Of a stretch of DNA of 43,847 nucleotides, positions 30,289 through 38,269 are shown piece after piece (position 1 is the stretch's first letter; every line of letters begins with the position of its first letter). The position numbers and the translations under genes are program-made. The notes beneath the pieces are model-generated. The model made no database searches. It was given only the letters and a program-made list of their open reading frames with translations, and was not told where the DNA came from. Source of the stretch: an uncultured Kiritimatiellota bacterium (GTDB lineage: Bacteria > Verrucomicrobiota > Kiritimatiellia > RFP12 > UBA1067); assembly GCA_934643865.1 (NCBI GenBank), contig CAKUCX010000024.1, positions 1-43,847 on the forward strand, given 5' to 3'.

Positions 30289-31193
30289 GCGGCGCCGACG
30301 GCGCGCATGGGCGGCGGCGCGCGGCGGCAGCGCGCCTGCGCAACGGCGCAGCGCGGCCAGAAGGCACAGCCGTCGGGCCAGTCGTCCGGCGGCGGGACGG
30401 TGCCGGGGATGTCCGCAAGCGGGGCGTCGCGCGGGGCGTCAAGGGCCGGCACGGCGCCGAGCAGCCCCCTCGTGTAGGGATGGCGGGGGCGCGAAAGGAC
30501 CTCGACGACAGGGCCGCGCTCGACGACGCGCCCCGCGTACATGACGTTCACCTCGTCCATGCGCCCGGCGACGAGGCCGAGGTTGTGCGTGATGAGGAGA
30601 ACGGCCATCCCCGTCTCGGCGGCGAGGCCGTCGATGAGTTCCAGCACCTGCTTCTGCGTCGTCACGTCAAGGGCCGTCGTCGGCTCGTCCGCGACGAGGA
30701 GGTCGGGCGAGGCCGCGAGCGCCATCGCGATCATGCAGCGCTGCTGCTGGCCGCCCGACAGCTCGCAGGGGTAGGCGTGCGCGGCGCGCACGGGGTCCGG
30801 GAGGCCCGTGCGGGCGAGGAGTTCGAGGACGCGCGCCTCCTGCGCGCGGCGCGAAAGCCCCTTCGGCAGCGCCTCCCGGATCTGCGCGGCGACGCGCATG
30901 ACGGGATTGAGGGATTCGCCCGGGTTCTGGAAGACGTAGGCGACGCGCGGCCGCTTCCGGGGAGAGGCGCGCCCTGCCGCGCCCCCCCACGCGATCGCGC
31001 CCGAAACCGCCGCGCGGTCCGTCGGAGAGAGGCGCGCGAGGGCGAGGGCCGTCAGGGACTTGCCGCAGCCCGATTCGCCCACGAGCGCGACGCGCCCGCG
31101 CGCGGGGACGGAGAAGGACACGTCGCGCACCGGCACGATCTCCCGCCCGTCGCGGCGGAACGCAATGCGCAGGTTCTTCACGTCAAGCAGCAT
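30261..31193 (-). CDS. Oligopeptide/dipeptide ABC transporter ATPase (OppD/DppD-like)
   Basis: A 310-residue ATPase with Walker A GESGCGKS (about 39-46), Q-loop VFQNPGESLNPVM, signature ELSGGQQQRCMIAMAL, Walker B LLVADEPTTALDV and H-loop LLITHN. The C-terminal oligo_HPY region (RPRHPYTRGLLGAVPAL) and the Cys-containing tail (CAFWPRCAVAQARC) are typical of OppD/DppD. No permease, OppF or binding-protein gene is next to it, so it is an orphan that must pair with subunits encoded elsewhere. It overlaps the end of miaA by 11 bases and is the last gene of a dksA-like/lspA/miaA operon. Confidence 0.9.
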   Translation of the reverse strand: MLLDVKNLRIAFRRDGREIVPVRDVSFSVPARGRVALVGESGCGKSLTALALARLSPTDRAAVSGAIAWGGAAGRASPRKRPRVAYVFQNPGESLNPVMRVAAQIREALPKGLSRRAQEARVLELLARTGLPDPVRAAHAYPCELSGGQQQRCMIAMALAASPDLLVADEPTTALDVTTQKQVLELIDGLAAETGMAVLLITHNLGLVAGRMDEVNVMYAGRVVERGPVVEVLSRPRHPYTRGLLGAVPALDAPRDAPLADIPGTVPPPDDWPDGCAFWPRCAVAQARCRRAPPPMRAVGAAQCACWQVA

Positions 31194-31932
31194 GCCCGTC
31201 CCCTTTCGCCTCCAGTTCGACGCGCCACGGCCCGTGCGCGCGCCAGAGCGCCCGCACGCGCGCGGCCGTCTCCTCCGCCGTCTCGCCGATGGGGACGTAG
31301 AGCGGCGTCGCCTGATGGCGGAACCACGTGTCCTGCCGCTTCGCGAGCTGGCGCGTGCGCACGAGGATCTTCTCGCGCACGGCGTCGAGGGGGAGACCGT
31401 CGATGAACTCCTTGTAGCCGATCGCGGCGGAGGCGGTGTCCGACCAGACGGGGTAGGCGCGCCGGAGGGCGGCGACCTCCGCAGCGAGGCCGTCCAGGAA
31501 CATCGCGTCGAGCCGCGCGGCGATGCGCGCGCGGAGGACGGCGCGGTCGGCCTGGAGGACGGGGTACGCCGGCGGGGGATTCGTCCACCTCCTGTCCAGC
31601 CCGCGCAGGAGCGCGGAGAAGTAGAGCCCCGTGCCGCCCACGATCACGACCGGGCGCGCGGCGGGGACGGCGGCCAGCCAGGCGGCCGCCGCGCGCAGCC
31701 AGGCGCCCGAGGAGAAATGCTCGGCGGGCGTGACGACGTCGACGCCGCCCATGTCGAAGGCGGCGCGCGCCTCTGCGGACGGCTTCGCCGTCCCCACGTC
31801 CATCCCGCGGTAGACGAGCATCGAGTCGGCGCTCAGGATCGCCGCGCCCATCTCGCGGGCGAGCAGGGCGGCGGCGGCGGACTTCCCGCTCGCGGTCGCG
31901 CCGGCGAGGAGATAGGCGTCACGCGCGGCCAT
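31183..31932 (-). CDS. miaA: tRNA dimethylallyltransferase MiaA, short form
   Basis: A 249-residue enzyme that prenylates A37 of tRNAs reading UNN codons. P-loop GATASGKS (about 10-17), DSMLVYRGMDVGTAKPS, VVIVGGTGLYFSALLRGLD, GYKEFIDG and AKRQDTWFRHQ are all present. It is clearly shorter than the usual 300-plus residues: between GLYFSALLRGL and the helix RARIAARLDAMFLDGLAAEV, the usual segment containing D-P-x-x-A and R-x-x-R-A-L-E is missing. The catalytic region is intact, so it may still work. It overlaps lspA by 14 bases and the ATPase gene by 11. Confidence 0.88.
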   Translation of the reverse strand: MAARDAYLLAGATASGKSAAAALLAREMGAAILSADSMLVYRGMDVGTAKPSAEARAAFDMGGVDVVTPAEHFSSGAWLRAAAAWLAAVPAARPVVIVGGTGLYFSALLRGLDRRWTNPPPAYPVLQADRAVLRARIAARLDAMFLDGLAAEVAALRRAYPVWSDTASAAIGYKEFIDGLPLDAVREKILVRTRQLAKRQDTWFRHQATPLYVPIGETAEETAARVRALWRAHGPWRVELEAKGDGHAA

Positions 31933-32431
31933 CGCCGCCGTCCTTCGCCGCCGCCTTCGGCGCGTGCCCCCCGAGGCGCGGGAAGACGCCCGCCAGGACG
32001 AGGATCGCCGCCGCGACGGTGATGTAGGCGTCCGCCACGTTGAAGCAGGGGAAGTGGTGGACGCCCCAGTGGACGTCGAACATGTCGACGACATGGCCGC
32101 GCACGACGCGGTCGATCAAATTGCCGACGATGCCGCCGTAGAGCAGCCATTCGGCGATCCTCCCGTGCGCGCCCGCCGGAAAGAAGGCTTCGCGCTTCCA
32201 GAAGAGGAACGCGAGCGCGAGGAGGCCGAAGGCGGCGAGCGGCCAGGCATGTCCCTGCAGCATACCCCAGGCGCAGCCCCGGTTCTCGACGTAGGCCAGG
32301 TTGAAGAAGGCCTCAAGGACGACGCGGGGCGGCCGCCCCTTCAGCGAAGCGACGGCCGCCGCCTTCACGACCTGGTCCACGAGGAGCAGATTCGCGACGA
32401 CGGCGGACGTGACGACAAGCCTTCTCAGCAT
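31919..32431 (-). CDS. lspA: Lipoprotein signal peptidase LspA
   Basis: A 170-residue inner membrane aspartyl protease that removes the signal peptide of diacylglyceryl-modified prolipoproteins. Four hydrophobic helices are visible. The two catalytic Asp motifs are present as GNLIDRVVRGHVVDMFDV and FNVADAYI. NLAYVENRGCAWGML matches the conserved N-x-G-x-A-F/W-G box. The start overlaps the zinc-finger gene's stop in a TGATG (32433-32429), so translation is coupled. Lipoproteins elsewhere in the window (parvulin, TIM barrel, 103-residue protein) would be its substrates. Confidence 0.93.
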   Translation of the reverse strand: MLRRLVVTSAVVANLLLVDQVVKAAAVASLKGRPPRVVLEAFFNLAYVENRGCAWGMLQGHAWPLAAFGLLALAFLFWKREAFFPAGAHGRIAEWLLYGGIVGNLIDRVVRGHVVDMFDVHWGVHHFPCFNVADAYITVAAAILVLAGVFPRLGGHAPKAAAKDGGDGRA

Positions 32432-33147
32432 CAGCGCGTACCGTAGGGGTTCTCCATCGCGGTCTGGCACTCCATGCACGTGTGCACGAAGGGAAGGTTG
32501 ATCAGGCGGGGCTTGCGGATGAGCTGTCCGCAGACCTCGCAGATGCCATAGGAGCCGTCCGCGATGCGGTTCAGGGCCTCGTCGATCTTCTGGACCACCT
32601 TGTTGCGCGCATCGACCTGCCGGAGGTCCTGGAGGCGCAGGAACGCATCGGAGCCGTCGTCGTCCTCGCTGCCGTGGTCGTCGGTCTGCTCCAGGGCCGT
32701 CGTCTTGAGCGTCGCGGACTGGCCAAGGGCCTCCTGGCGCAGGATGATGAGGCGCTTGCGGAACTCCTCAAGGTCGGAGGCGGGGAACTGCAGCGTCGCC
32801 TCGCCCTTCGCGCGCGTCGTCGGGCGGCGCGCGAGCTTGACCTCGGCGCCCGCCTCCTGGGCGAGGCGCGTCGCTTCGCGCGCGCGCTGCTTCATCTGCT
32901 CCGCGAAGGAAAAGGCGATGTGCTGGCTGTGGTTCTCGAACGCCGTCGGCGCCTCGGGCTTCTTGAGCGGCACCCGGGGCGTCTTCTTCACCACCGTGAT
33001 CGGCTTGCGCACGTACTCCTTCTTCTTCGGCGGCTCCGCTTTCGCGGGCGCCGCCTTCGCGGCGGGCGTCTTCGCCGCCGGCTTCTTCGCGGCGGCGGGC
33101 TTCTTCGCGGCAGGCTTCTTCGCAGATTCGGTCTTCTTCACGCTCAT
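32431..33147 (-). CDS. DksA/TraR-type zinc finger protein with histone-H1-like N-terminal tail
   Basis: A 238-residue protein. The first about 65 residues are Lys/Ala/Pro-rich repeats (AKKPAAKKPAAAKKPAAK), like histone H1-type DNA-binding tails. The C-terminal half is DksA/TraR-like: a long helix (about 125-165), EALNRIADGSYGICEVCGQLI and LPFVHTCMECQ, giving the C-x2-C ... C-x2-C zinc site. DksA-type proteins bind the secondary channel of RNA polymerase; an acidic pair (TDDHGSEDDDGSD) lies in the coiled-coil region. It follows the giant greA gene by 38 bases. A role in transcription control is likely; DNA binding through the tail is inference. Confidence 0.82.
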   Translation of the reverse strand: MSVKKTESAKKPAAKKPAAAKKPAAKTPAAKAAPAKAEPPKKKEYVRKPITVVKKTPRVPLKKPEAPTAFENHSQHIAFSFAEQMKQRAREATRLAQEAGAEVKLARRPTTRAKGEATLQFPASDLEEFRKRLIILRQEALGQSATLKTTALEQTDDHGSEDDDGSDAFLRLQDLRQVDARNKVVQKIDEALNRIADGSYGICEVCGQLIRKPRLINLPFVHTCMECQTAMENPYGTR

Positions 33148-33185
33148 GTCAGCACCCCTTTTGAATCTCATGGTTCGCGCCGGGA

Positions 33186-35405
33186 TCAGACGGCGGCCGG
33201 CGTTTCGGCCAGCCACGCGCGCAGTTCGTCGGTCAGCGCGGAAACGGACTTGATCGTCGCGGCGGAGACGCGGCCCTCCGCGTCCGGAAGGTCGAACGCA
33301 TCGCCCGCCGCCTTTCCAAGCATGTTCTGCGCGAGCTTCGTCTTGTTCGAGATGACGCCGCGCGCGAGGTCGTTGTCCCACTCGCCGAGAATCGTGTAGA
33401 CGCGCTCCGTGCCGTCCCCGGCCACGATCGCGACCATCGAGCCGGAGCACGCGCGCGCGGGCGCCGTCACGTCGGAGAAGTCGACGGCCTTGACCTCGTT
33501 GAGGTCCTTCTGCAGCAGCGACTCCTTCTGCATGAGGGCGCGCTGCTCGTCCTTCGCGTACTGGTATTCGGCGTTCTCCGAGAGGTCGCCGTAGCTCTTC
33601 GCGAACTCGATGCGCTTCGTGTTTGCGGGGATCTCCACCCTGACGAGCTTCGCGTAGGCCGCCTGGCGCTCGGCATAGGAGCGGAGGGACGTCACGCGCT
33701 CGGGCGCCCTCTCGTCCGCCTTCCTGACCTGGCGCGCGGCAAGTTCCGGCACGATGCGCGTCATGCGCACGACGATCATGTGGTGCGTGGAGGGATCCCA
33801 CGCGATGGACGCCTGGAAGCGCTCGAAGAAGAGCGCCTGGTCGTCGCGCCGCAGCTGCCTGAAGATGCCCTCCAGCCACTTCTGGTCTGCGAAGAGACGG
33901 CGGATCACGTTCTGCATGCGCAGCGTCTCGCCGCCCTGCCGCCCCTCGCCGAGGGCGATCGCGTGCGTCAGGAGGACGATGAAGTCCGGCAGGCGCTCCC
34001 AGCCCTTCGCCGTCTTCTCCTCGCCGGGGACGGCGGCACGGCCGTCAAACGCGCGGCGTTCGCGGTAGAACGTCTCGTGCGTGTCGTGGCGCGCGAGAAT
34101 GAGCGTGACGAGCGTGGCGGGCGCGTCCGGCCTACGCAGCAGCTCCGCGACGACCTCGCCGCAGTCGGCGTCGCCCCGGAAGAACGCGAGCGTCTCGGAG
34201 AGAAGCGCAAAGCACATCTGCGGCAGTTCCGAAAGGAGCGCGGCCTTCGCGCCGTCGCGGTCCTCCGCCGCCAGAAACGCGACGAGGTTGCCGACTTCCC
34301 GCGCAGGCAGCGCGCGCGCGGCGTCGAGGTAGCGCGCCTCGCCCCGGGCCCCCTTCTCCCACAGGTAGGCGCGCGCCTTCGCGACGCGCTCGGCGGAGAG
34401 GCCGAGGTCGCCGATGCAGAAGGCGATGCGCGCATAGAGCGCGTCGTCTACGCCGCGGGCGGCCTTCAGCGCGAACGCGAGGCGTTCGTCGAGCGCCGCG
34501 CGGTTCTCGTCCGAGAGGTCCTTGGCGCGTCCGAGGGACTGGAGCTCGCGCACGCTCGAAAGGATGCTCTTCGGGTCGCGCTGGGCCTTGAAGGCCGTGA
34601 ACCAGGAGACGTCGTAGCCCTCGGCATGCGCCTTGAGGTGAATCGGCTCGGCGCGGCGGGTGGGGATCTCCACGAGCTTTTCGCGGCGGAGCGCGCCGCG
34701 CGCCCCCTCCCAGAACTTCTTCCAGTTGGCGGGCTTCACGAAGCCGTGCTGGACGCAGAGCTCCTCCAGGCGCGTGACGGGCATGTCGCCGAAGCTCTTG
34801 AGCATCTCCTTCACGAAATCGCCGGGCTCGTCCGCCAGCATCTTCGCGACGCGGTCCGGGTCCGCCTTCTGCGTGACGAGGATGTGATCCTCCGGCGCGG
34901 GGACAAGCGTCTCGCACGCCGCGTCGTAGGTGAACTGATGCCCCTTGCGCAGGCGGAAGTCGACCTTCACGCGGCGGTAGAAGGCGTCGATGTCGCGCAC
35001 CTCGCCAAGCCCCCACGCGGCGCTCAGGACGCGCGCGCCCGTGTGGAACGAAAGGAGTCGCCCGAGGCGGCCGACGGCCTCCCTGAGCGGGCGCCTGTCG
35101 AACCCGACCCCGTCGATGAAGGAGAGCGTCAGGCGGTCCTTCGTCGTCCTGCGGAGGGCGTCGCGCACGGCGACGCCCTGCAGCTTCGCGCCCAAGACCC
35201 CCTGGCAGCCCGAGACCGCGGCCCATGCGCCGCTGAAGTCGGAGGCTTCGACGAAGGCGTTCAGAAGCCGGACGGCCATCTCCGCGCCGCGCCCCTCGGG
35301 GACGCCCGCGATCAGCTCGGTCATTTCGCCCGTGAAGGAGGGAGGCTGCCGCTGAAGCAGTTCATTGAAACGCGATTCCATCTCTTCTACCGACTTCTTG
35401 TCCAT
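33186..35405 (-). CDS. greA: GreA-type transcription elongation factor with large N-terminal extension
   Basis: A 739-residue protein whose last about 170 residues are a GreA: the coiled-coil tip SYGDLSENAEYQYAKDEQ (about 604-621) with the acidic residues that reach the polymerase active site, then the FKBP-like domain (SGSMVAIVAGDGTERVYTILGEW ...). The first about 560 residues are helical, repeat-like and unlike GreA of other phyla; a comparable long GreA is known in chlamydiae and relatives. It should rescue backtracked RNA polymerase by transcript cleavage. It has its own promoter and AAGGAAGG upstream. Next to it is a second secondary-channel type factor. Confidence 0.88.
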   Translation of the reverse strand: MDKKSVEEMESRFNELLQRQPPSFTGEMTELIAGVPEGRGAEMAVRLLNAFVEASDFSGAWAAVSGCQGVLGAKLQGVAVRDALRRTTKDRLTLSFIDGVGFDRRPLREAVGRLGRLLSFHTGARVLSAAWGLGEVRDIDAFYRRVKVDFRLRKGHQFTYDAACETLVPAPEDHILVTQKADPDRVAKMLADEPGDFVKEMLKSFGDMPVTRLEELCVQHGFVKPANWKKFWEGARGALRREKLVEIPTRRAEPIHLKAHAEGYDVSWFTAFKAQRDPKSILSSVRELQSLGRAKDLSDENRAALDERLAFALKAARGVDDALYARIAFCIGDLGLSAERVAKARAYLWEKGARGEARYLDAARALPAREVGNLVAFLAAEDRDGAKAALLSELPQMCFALLSETLAFFRGDADCGEVVAELLRRPDAPATLVTLILARHDTHETFYRERRAFDGRAAVPGEEKTAKGWERLPDFIVLLTHAIALGEGRQGGETLRMQNVIRRLFADQKWLEGIFRQLRRDDQALFFERFQASIAWDPSTHHMIVVRMTRIVPELAARQVRKADERAPERVTSLRSYAERQAAYAKLVRVEIPANTKRIEFAKSYGDLSENAEYQYAKDEQRALMQKESLLQKDLNEVKAVDFSDVTAPARACSGSMVAIVAGDGTERVYTILGEWDNDLARGVISNKTKLAQNMLGKAAGDAFDLPDAEGRVSAATIKSVSALTDELRAWLAETPAAV

Positions 35406-35440
35406 GGGGCAGCCTTCCTTGTTGAAAAAACGCGGGCTTT

Positions 35441-35469
35441 AGTATAGCATGTTCCGCGCCCCGGCGCAA
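35441..35469 (-). promoter_or_regulatory. Promoter of greA
   Basis: TTGCGC (35469-35464) and TATACT (35446-35441), 17 bases apart, with a TGC extension directly before the -10 box. The predicted start near 35434 leaves a leader of about 30 bases containing AAGGAAGG. The rest of 35406-35506 shows nothing else. Confidence 0.7.
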
Positions 35470-35506
35470 CGGGGCGGCGGCTGGACAAGCGCGCCGCGCG
35501 CCGGGC

Positions 35507-38029
35507 CTAGCGCCCGAACGCAACCTCGCCGATCGGCTGGCGGTCCTTCGGCCTGTCGAGGCGGAACGAGAGGACCTCGCGCGTCTCGTCGCGCCGCCCC
35601 CAGTGCGTGTAGACGGTCGCCGTGACCGTCACCGCGCCCGTCAGCCGCTGGCGGTGCGAGCCGTAGTAGTGGGCGAGGACCTTGTAGACGCCCGCCGTGG
35701 CCGTCTTGCGCAGGTACTCCTCCGGGCCGTAGCCCGTCGTCACGTCCTCCGAGACGAACCCGCCCGACGACGTGCGGCGGTTGCCGTAGAACGCCTCCTC
35801 GCCGTCCGGCTCCAGGACGTGCAGGTCGACGTCCGTCTCGTCCGCGTCCCACGAGAGGACGATGCGCAGGTCGAGCGGCAGGTCGCGGCGGTAGGCCGCG
35901 TCCATCGCCGGCGGCTCGGGCCGCACGCCCGGCCACGCCCGCGCCGCCGTCCACGCGATGAGCCCATTCAGCTCTTCCAGCGCGACGACGCACGTCTGCA
36001 GGTCGTTCGAGCGCCGCGCGCTCCGCCGCGCCGCCGGCTCGAACGCCGCCGCGTGGAGGAGCCGCATCGCCTCGGCGAGGTCGCGCGCGGCCGCCGCCGC
36101 GTCCGACGCGGCGCGCAGCTTGCCGCGCTCCGCCAGGACGAGCGCGAGGTCGCGCCGCGACTGCGCCTCCTCGCCGCGCATCTCCAGGACGTGCCGGAAG
36201 GCGGCGACGGCCTCGTCGTAGGCCGCCGCCTCGCGCAGCCGCCAGCCCATCGTCCGCCAGAGCCCCGCGTCCTCAAGCTTCATCTCGGCGAGGTTCGAGA
36301 GGATGCGGACCGCGCGCACGCGCTCCTTCGCCGCGAAGAAATGGCCCGCGCAGTCGAGGAAGAACGCCGGGGAGGCGCCGTGCGCCGCGCGCTGGCGCAG
36401 GTACTCGCCGTAGGCCGCCGCCGGCGCGACGGCCCGGATCGCCTTCAGGTACGGCGTCTTCGGGTCCCACGCGGCGAGCGTCACGGCGGCGGACGCCGGC
36501 GCGGCGGACGCCGGCGCGGCCTTGGCCTTGCGCGCGGACGCGGACGCGACGCGCGCGGCGGACGCCGGCGCGACCTCGCCCTCCATCGACACGGCCTCCT
36601 CCGAGAGGACGCCGCCGTCCGTCGGCGCGCGCGGCGCGGCCGCGCGCGCCGACGCGTTCAGTCCCAGCGCGCGCGCGACGCCGCCGAAAAGGCCGCTCGA
36701 CGGCTTCGGCTTCTTCGGGATCGGGTCGTTCCACCACGTGACGCGCGCCTCCCAGAGCGCCAGGAGGCGCCGCTCGTGCTCCGCGCGCGCCTTCTTCGCG
36801 GCGATCGCGTCGTCTTCGGCGGCGCGCCGCCGCGTCCATTCGGCGTGGAAGCCCATCGTCGCCGGCGGTTCGACCTTGTAGGCGAGGTACTGCTCCAACG
36901 TCTCAAGGACGAGCAGCGACGTGACGGGCGAGGCGACGCCGTAGCGGCGGCCGAGGTCGAGGAACGCCTGCCGGTTCGACGCGGCGTCCGCCGCGCGGTC
37001 GGCGATGAAGTCGGCCGCCCACGCCGTGGCGAGCAGCGTGCCGCAGACGGGTTCCTGCGGCGGCTTCTCGTCCCGTCCCAGCCTGCGCACGCGGACGCGG
37101 CGGCGCGCGTCCGCCTCGACGTCGATCTCGTCCGTGAAGAGGAAGACGTCCGCGCCCGCGAAGAGCCGCTGCGCCTCGGCCAGGCACGTGCTTCCGTCGT
37201 AGACGAGGGCGTCGACGGCCTTCAGCAGGTCCGCGCGCGCGGAAAACGCCTGCGGCGCCTCGACGACGTTGCGGAAGACGACGAGCGTGAAGCGCCCCGT
37301 CTCCGGCAGGCATTCCAGGAGACTGCGGTCGGCGGCGGCCTTGCCGTGGCGCGAGAGCGAGGCGTCCCAGAGGATCGTCGCCTCGGACGCCGCGCGCAGG
37401 CGGTCGGCCCGCGAGAGGCCGTCGGACGCCTCGACGCGCGTGCCGACGAAGACGTCCGCGCCGTCGCGCTCGACGACGGTGCGCGGCGCCGCGTTCGTCG
37501 CGGCGGCGGGGGATTCGGCGATGTAGGCGACGCGCGCCCTGCGCGGCGTCTTCGGGAGGAGCGGGTAGATGCGCGTGCGCCAGACGTTGCCCTTCACGTG
37601 CTCGACGACGCCCGGGTCGACGCCCTTGCGGCGCTCGTTCTCGAAGGCGACGCGCGCGGCCTCCTTCGCGCAGACGACGCCCGGCACGAGCGCGCCGTTC
37701 ACCTCAAGCGCGTAGCCGCAGACGGTCGCGCCGGCGGGGAGCGGGAACTCCAGCTCGCCCTCGAAGGCGCGGCCGTTCGGGTTCGTGAAGGTCAACGTCG
37801 TCTCGACGCGGCGGTAGAGCCCGTTGTCCGCGACGGTCTCCTCCTGTGACGAGACCTCGACCGGGCGCTCGTCCGCGCGGACGTCGGCCACGCGGACGAA
37901 CGGCGGCGGGACGGGGGCGGGGACGCTCTTCTGGGCAGACGCGCCGACGGCCGCCGCCAGCGCCAGGGCGCACAGGGAGATGCGCGCGCGCCTCTCGCCC
38001 CCTCTTCGTGTTGTTTCCGTCGCCGTCAT
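35507..38029 (-). CDS. Secreted VIT-domain protein with C-terminal DUF2135-like domain
   Basis: An 840-residue exported protein with a signal peptide (ISLCALALAAAVGASAQ). Residues about 45-170 form a VIT (inter-alpha-trypsin inhibitor) domain: VETTLTFTNPNGRAFEGELEFPLPAGATVCGYAL. A von Willebrand A-like part follows, without a clear metal-binding DxSxS; VYDGSTCLAEAQRLF and VFLFTDEIDVEADAR are its recognisable pieces. After an Ala/Ser-rich linker (about 480-540) comes a TPR-like helical part, and the C-terminus (LDLRIVLSWDADETDVDLHVLEPDGEEAFYGN) matches DUF2135. It probably forms adhesive or scaffold contacts in the periplasm or outside. AGGAG lies eight bases before the start. Confidence 0.82.
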   Translation of the reverse strand: MTATETTRRGGERRARISLCALALAAAVGASAQKSVPAPVPPPFVRVADVRADERPVEVSSQEETVADNGLYRRVETTLTFTNPNGRAFEGELEFPLPAGATVCGYALEVNGALVPGVVCAKEAARVAFENERRKGVDPGVVEHVKGNVWRTRIYPLLPKTPRRARVAYIAESPAAATNAAPRTVVERDGADVFVGTRVEASDGLSRADRLRAASEATILWDASLSRHGKAAADRSLLECLPETGRFTLVVFRNVVEAPQAFSARADLLKAVDALVYDGSTCLAEAQRLFAGADVFLFTDEIDVEADARRRVRVRRLGRDEKPPQEPVCGTLLATAWAADFIADRAADAASNRQAFLDLGRRYGVASPVTSLLVLETLEQYLAYKVEPPATMGFHAEWTRRRAAEDDAIAAKKARAEHERRLLALWEARVTWWNDPIPKKPKPSSGLFGGVARALGLNASARAAAPRAPTDGGVLSEEAVSMEGEVAPASAARVASASARKAKAAPASAAPASAAVTLAAWDPKTPYLKAIRAVAPAAAYGEYLRQRAAHGASPAFFLDCAGHFFAAKERVRAVRILSNLAEMKLEDAGLWRTMGWRLREAAAYDEAVAAFRHVLEMRGEEAQSRRDLALVLAERGKLRAASDAAAAARDLAEAMRLLHAAAFEPAARRSARRSNDLQTCVVALEELNGLIAWTAARAWPGVRPEPPAMDAAYRRDLPLDLRIVLSWDADETDVDLHVLEPDGEEAFYGNRRTSSGGFVSEDVTTGYGPEEYLRKTATAGVYKVLAHYYGSHRQRLTGAVTVTATVYTHWGRRDETREVLSFRLDRPKDRQPIGEVAFGR

Positions 38030-38131
38030 GGCCCTGCTCCTTTCCCGCTGCCGCGTTCCGTTCCGCCCCGCACGTCCGCGCCGGACGCCCGTTGCGGCTT
38101 CGCGAGAAAACAGAACGCACCCCTTCCGCGA
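38030..38131. other. Gap between tRNA-Thr and the VIT gene
   Basis: About 100 bases with a small perfect palindrome, CGTCCG-CGC-CGGACG (38073-38087), and no T-run, so it is not a convincing terminator. The VIT gene may be read through from the tRNA promoter. Confidence 0.4.
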
Positions 38132-38206
38132 TGGAGCCGGCAGAGGGATTCGAACCCCCGACCAGCGGTTTACAAAACCGCTGCGCTACCACTACGCCAT
38201 GCCGGC
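38132..38206 (-). tRNA. tRNA-Thr, anticodon TGT
   Basis: A complete 75-base tRNA with encoded CCA. The acceptor GCCGGCA pairs with TGCCGGC, followed by discriminator T and CCA. The D arm is GCGTAGTGGTAGCGC, the anticodon arm GCGGT-TTTGTAA-ACCGC places TGT at the anticodon, and the T arm is GGGGGTTCGAATCCCTC. It reads ACA and possibly other ACN codons by wobble. A promoter lies just upstream. Confidence 0.96.
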
Positions 38207-38221
38207 CGAAAAGCAGGGCCG

Positions 38222-38250
38222 ATTCTAGCACATTCCGGCGGGACACGCAA
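38222..38250 (-). promoter_or_regulatory. Promoter of tRNA-Thr
   Basis: TTGCGT (38250-38245) and TAGAAT (38227-38222) on the minus strand, spaced 17 bases, with TGC before the -10 box. The predicted start is about ten bases upstream of the mature tRNA. Confidence 0.7.
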
Positions 38251-38269
38251 TGGCGGCGAGGCGCGCGCG

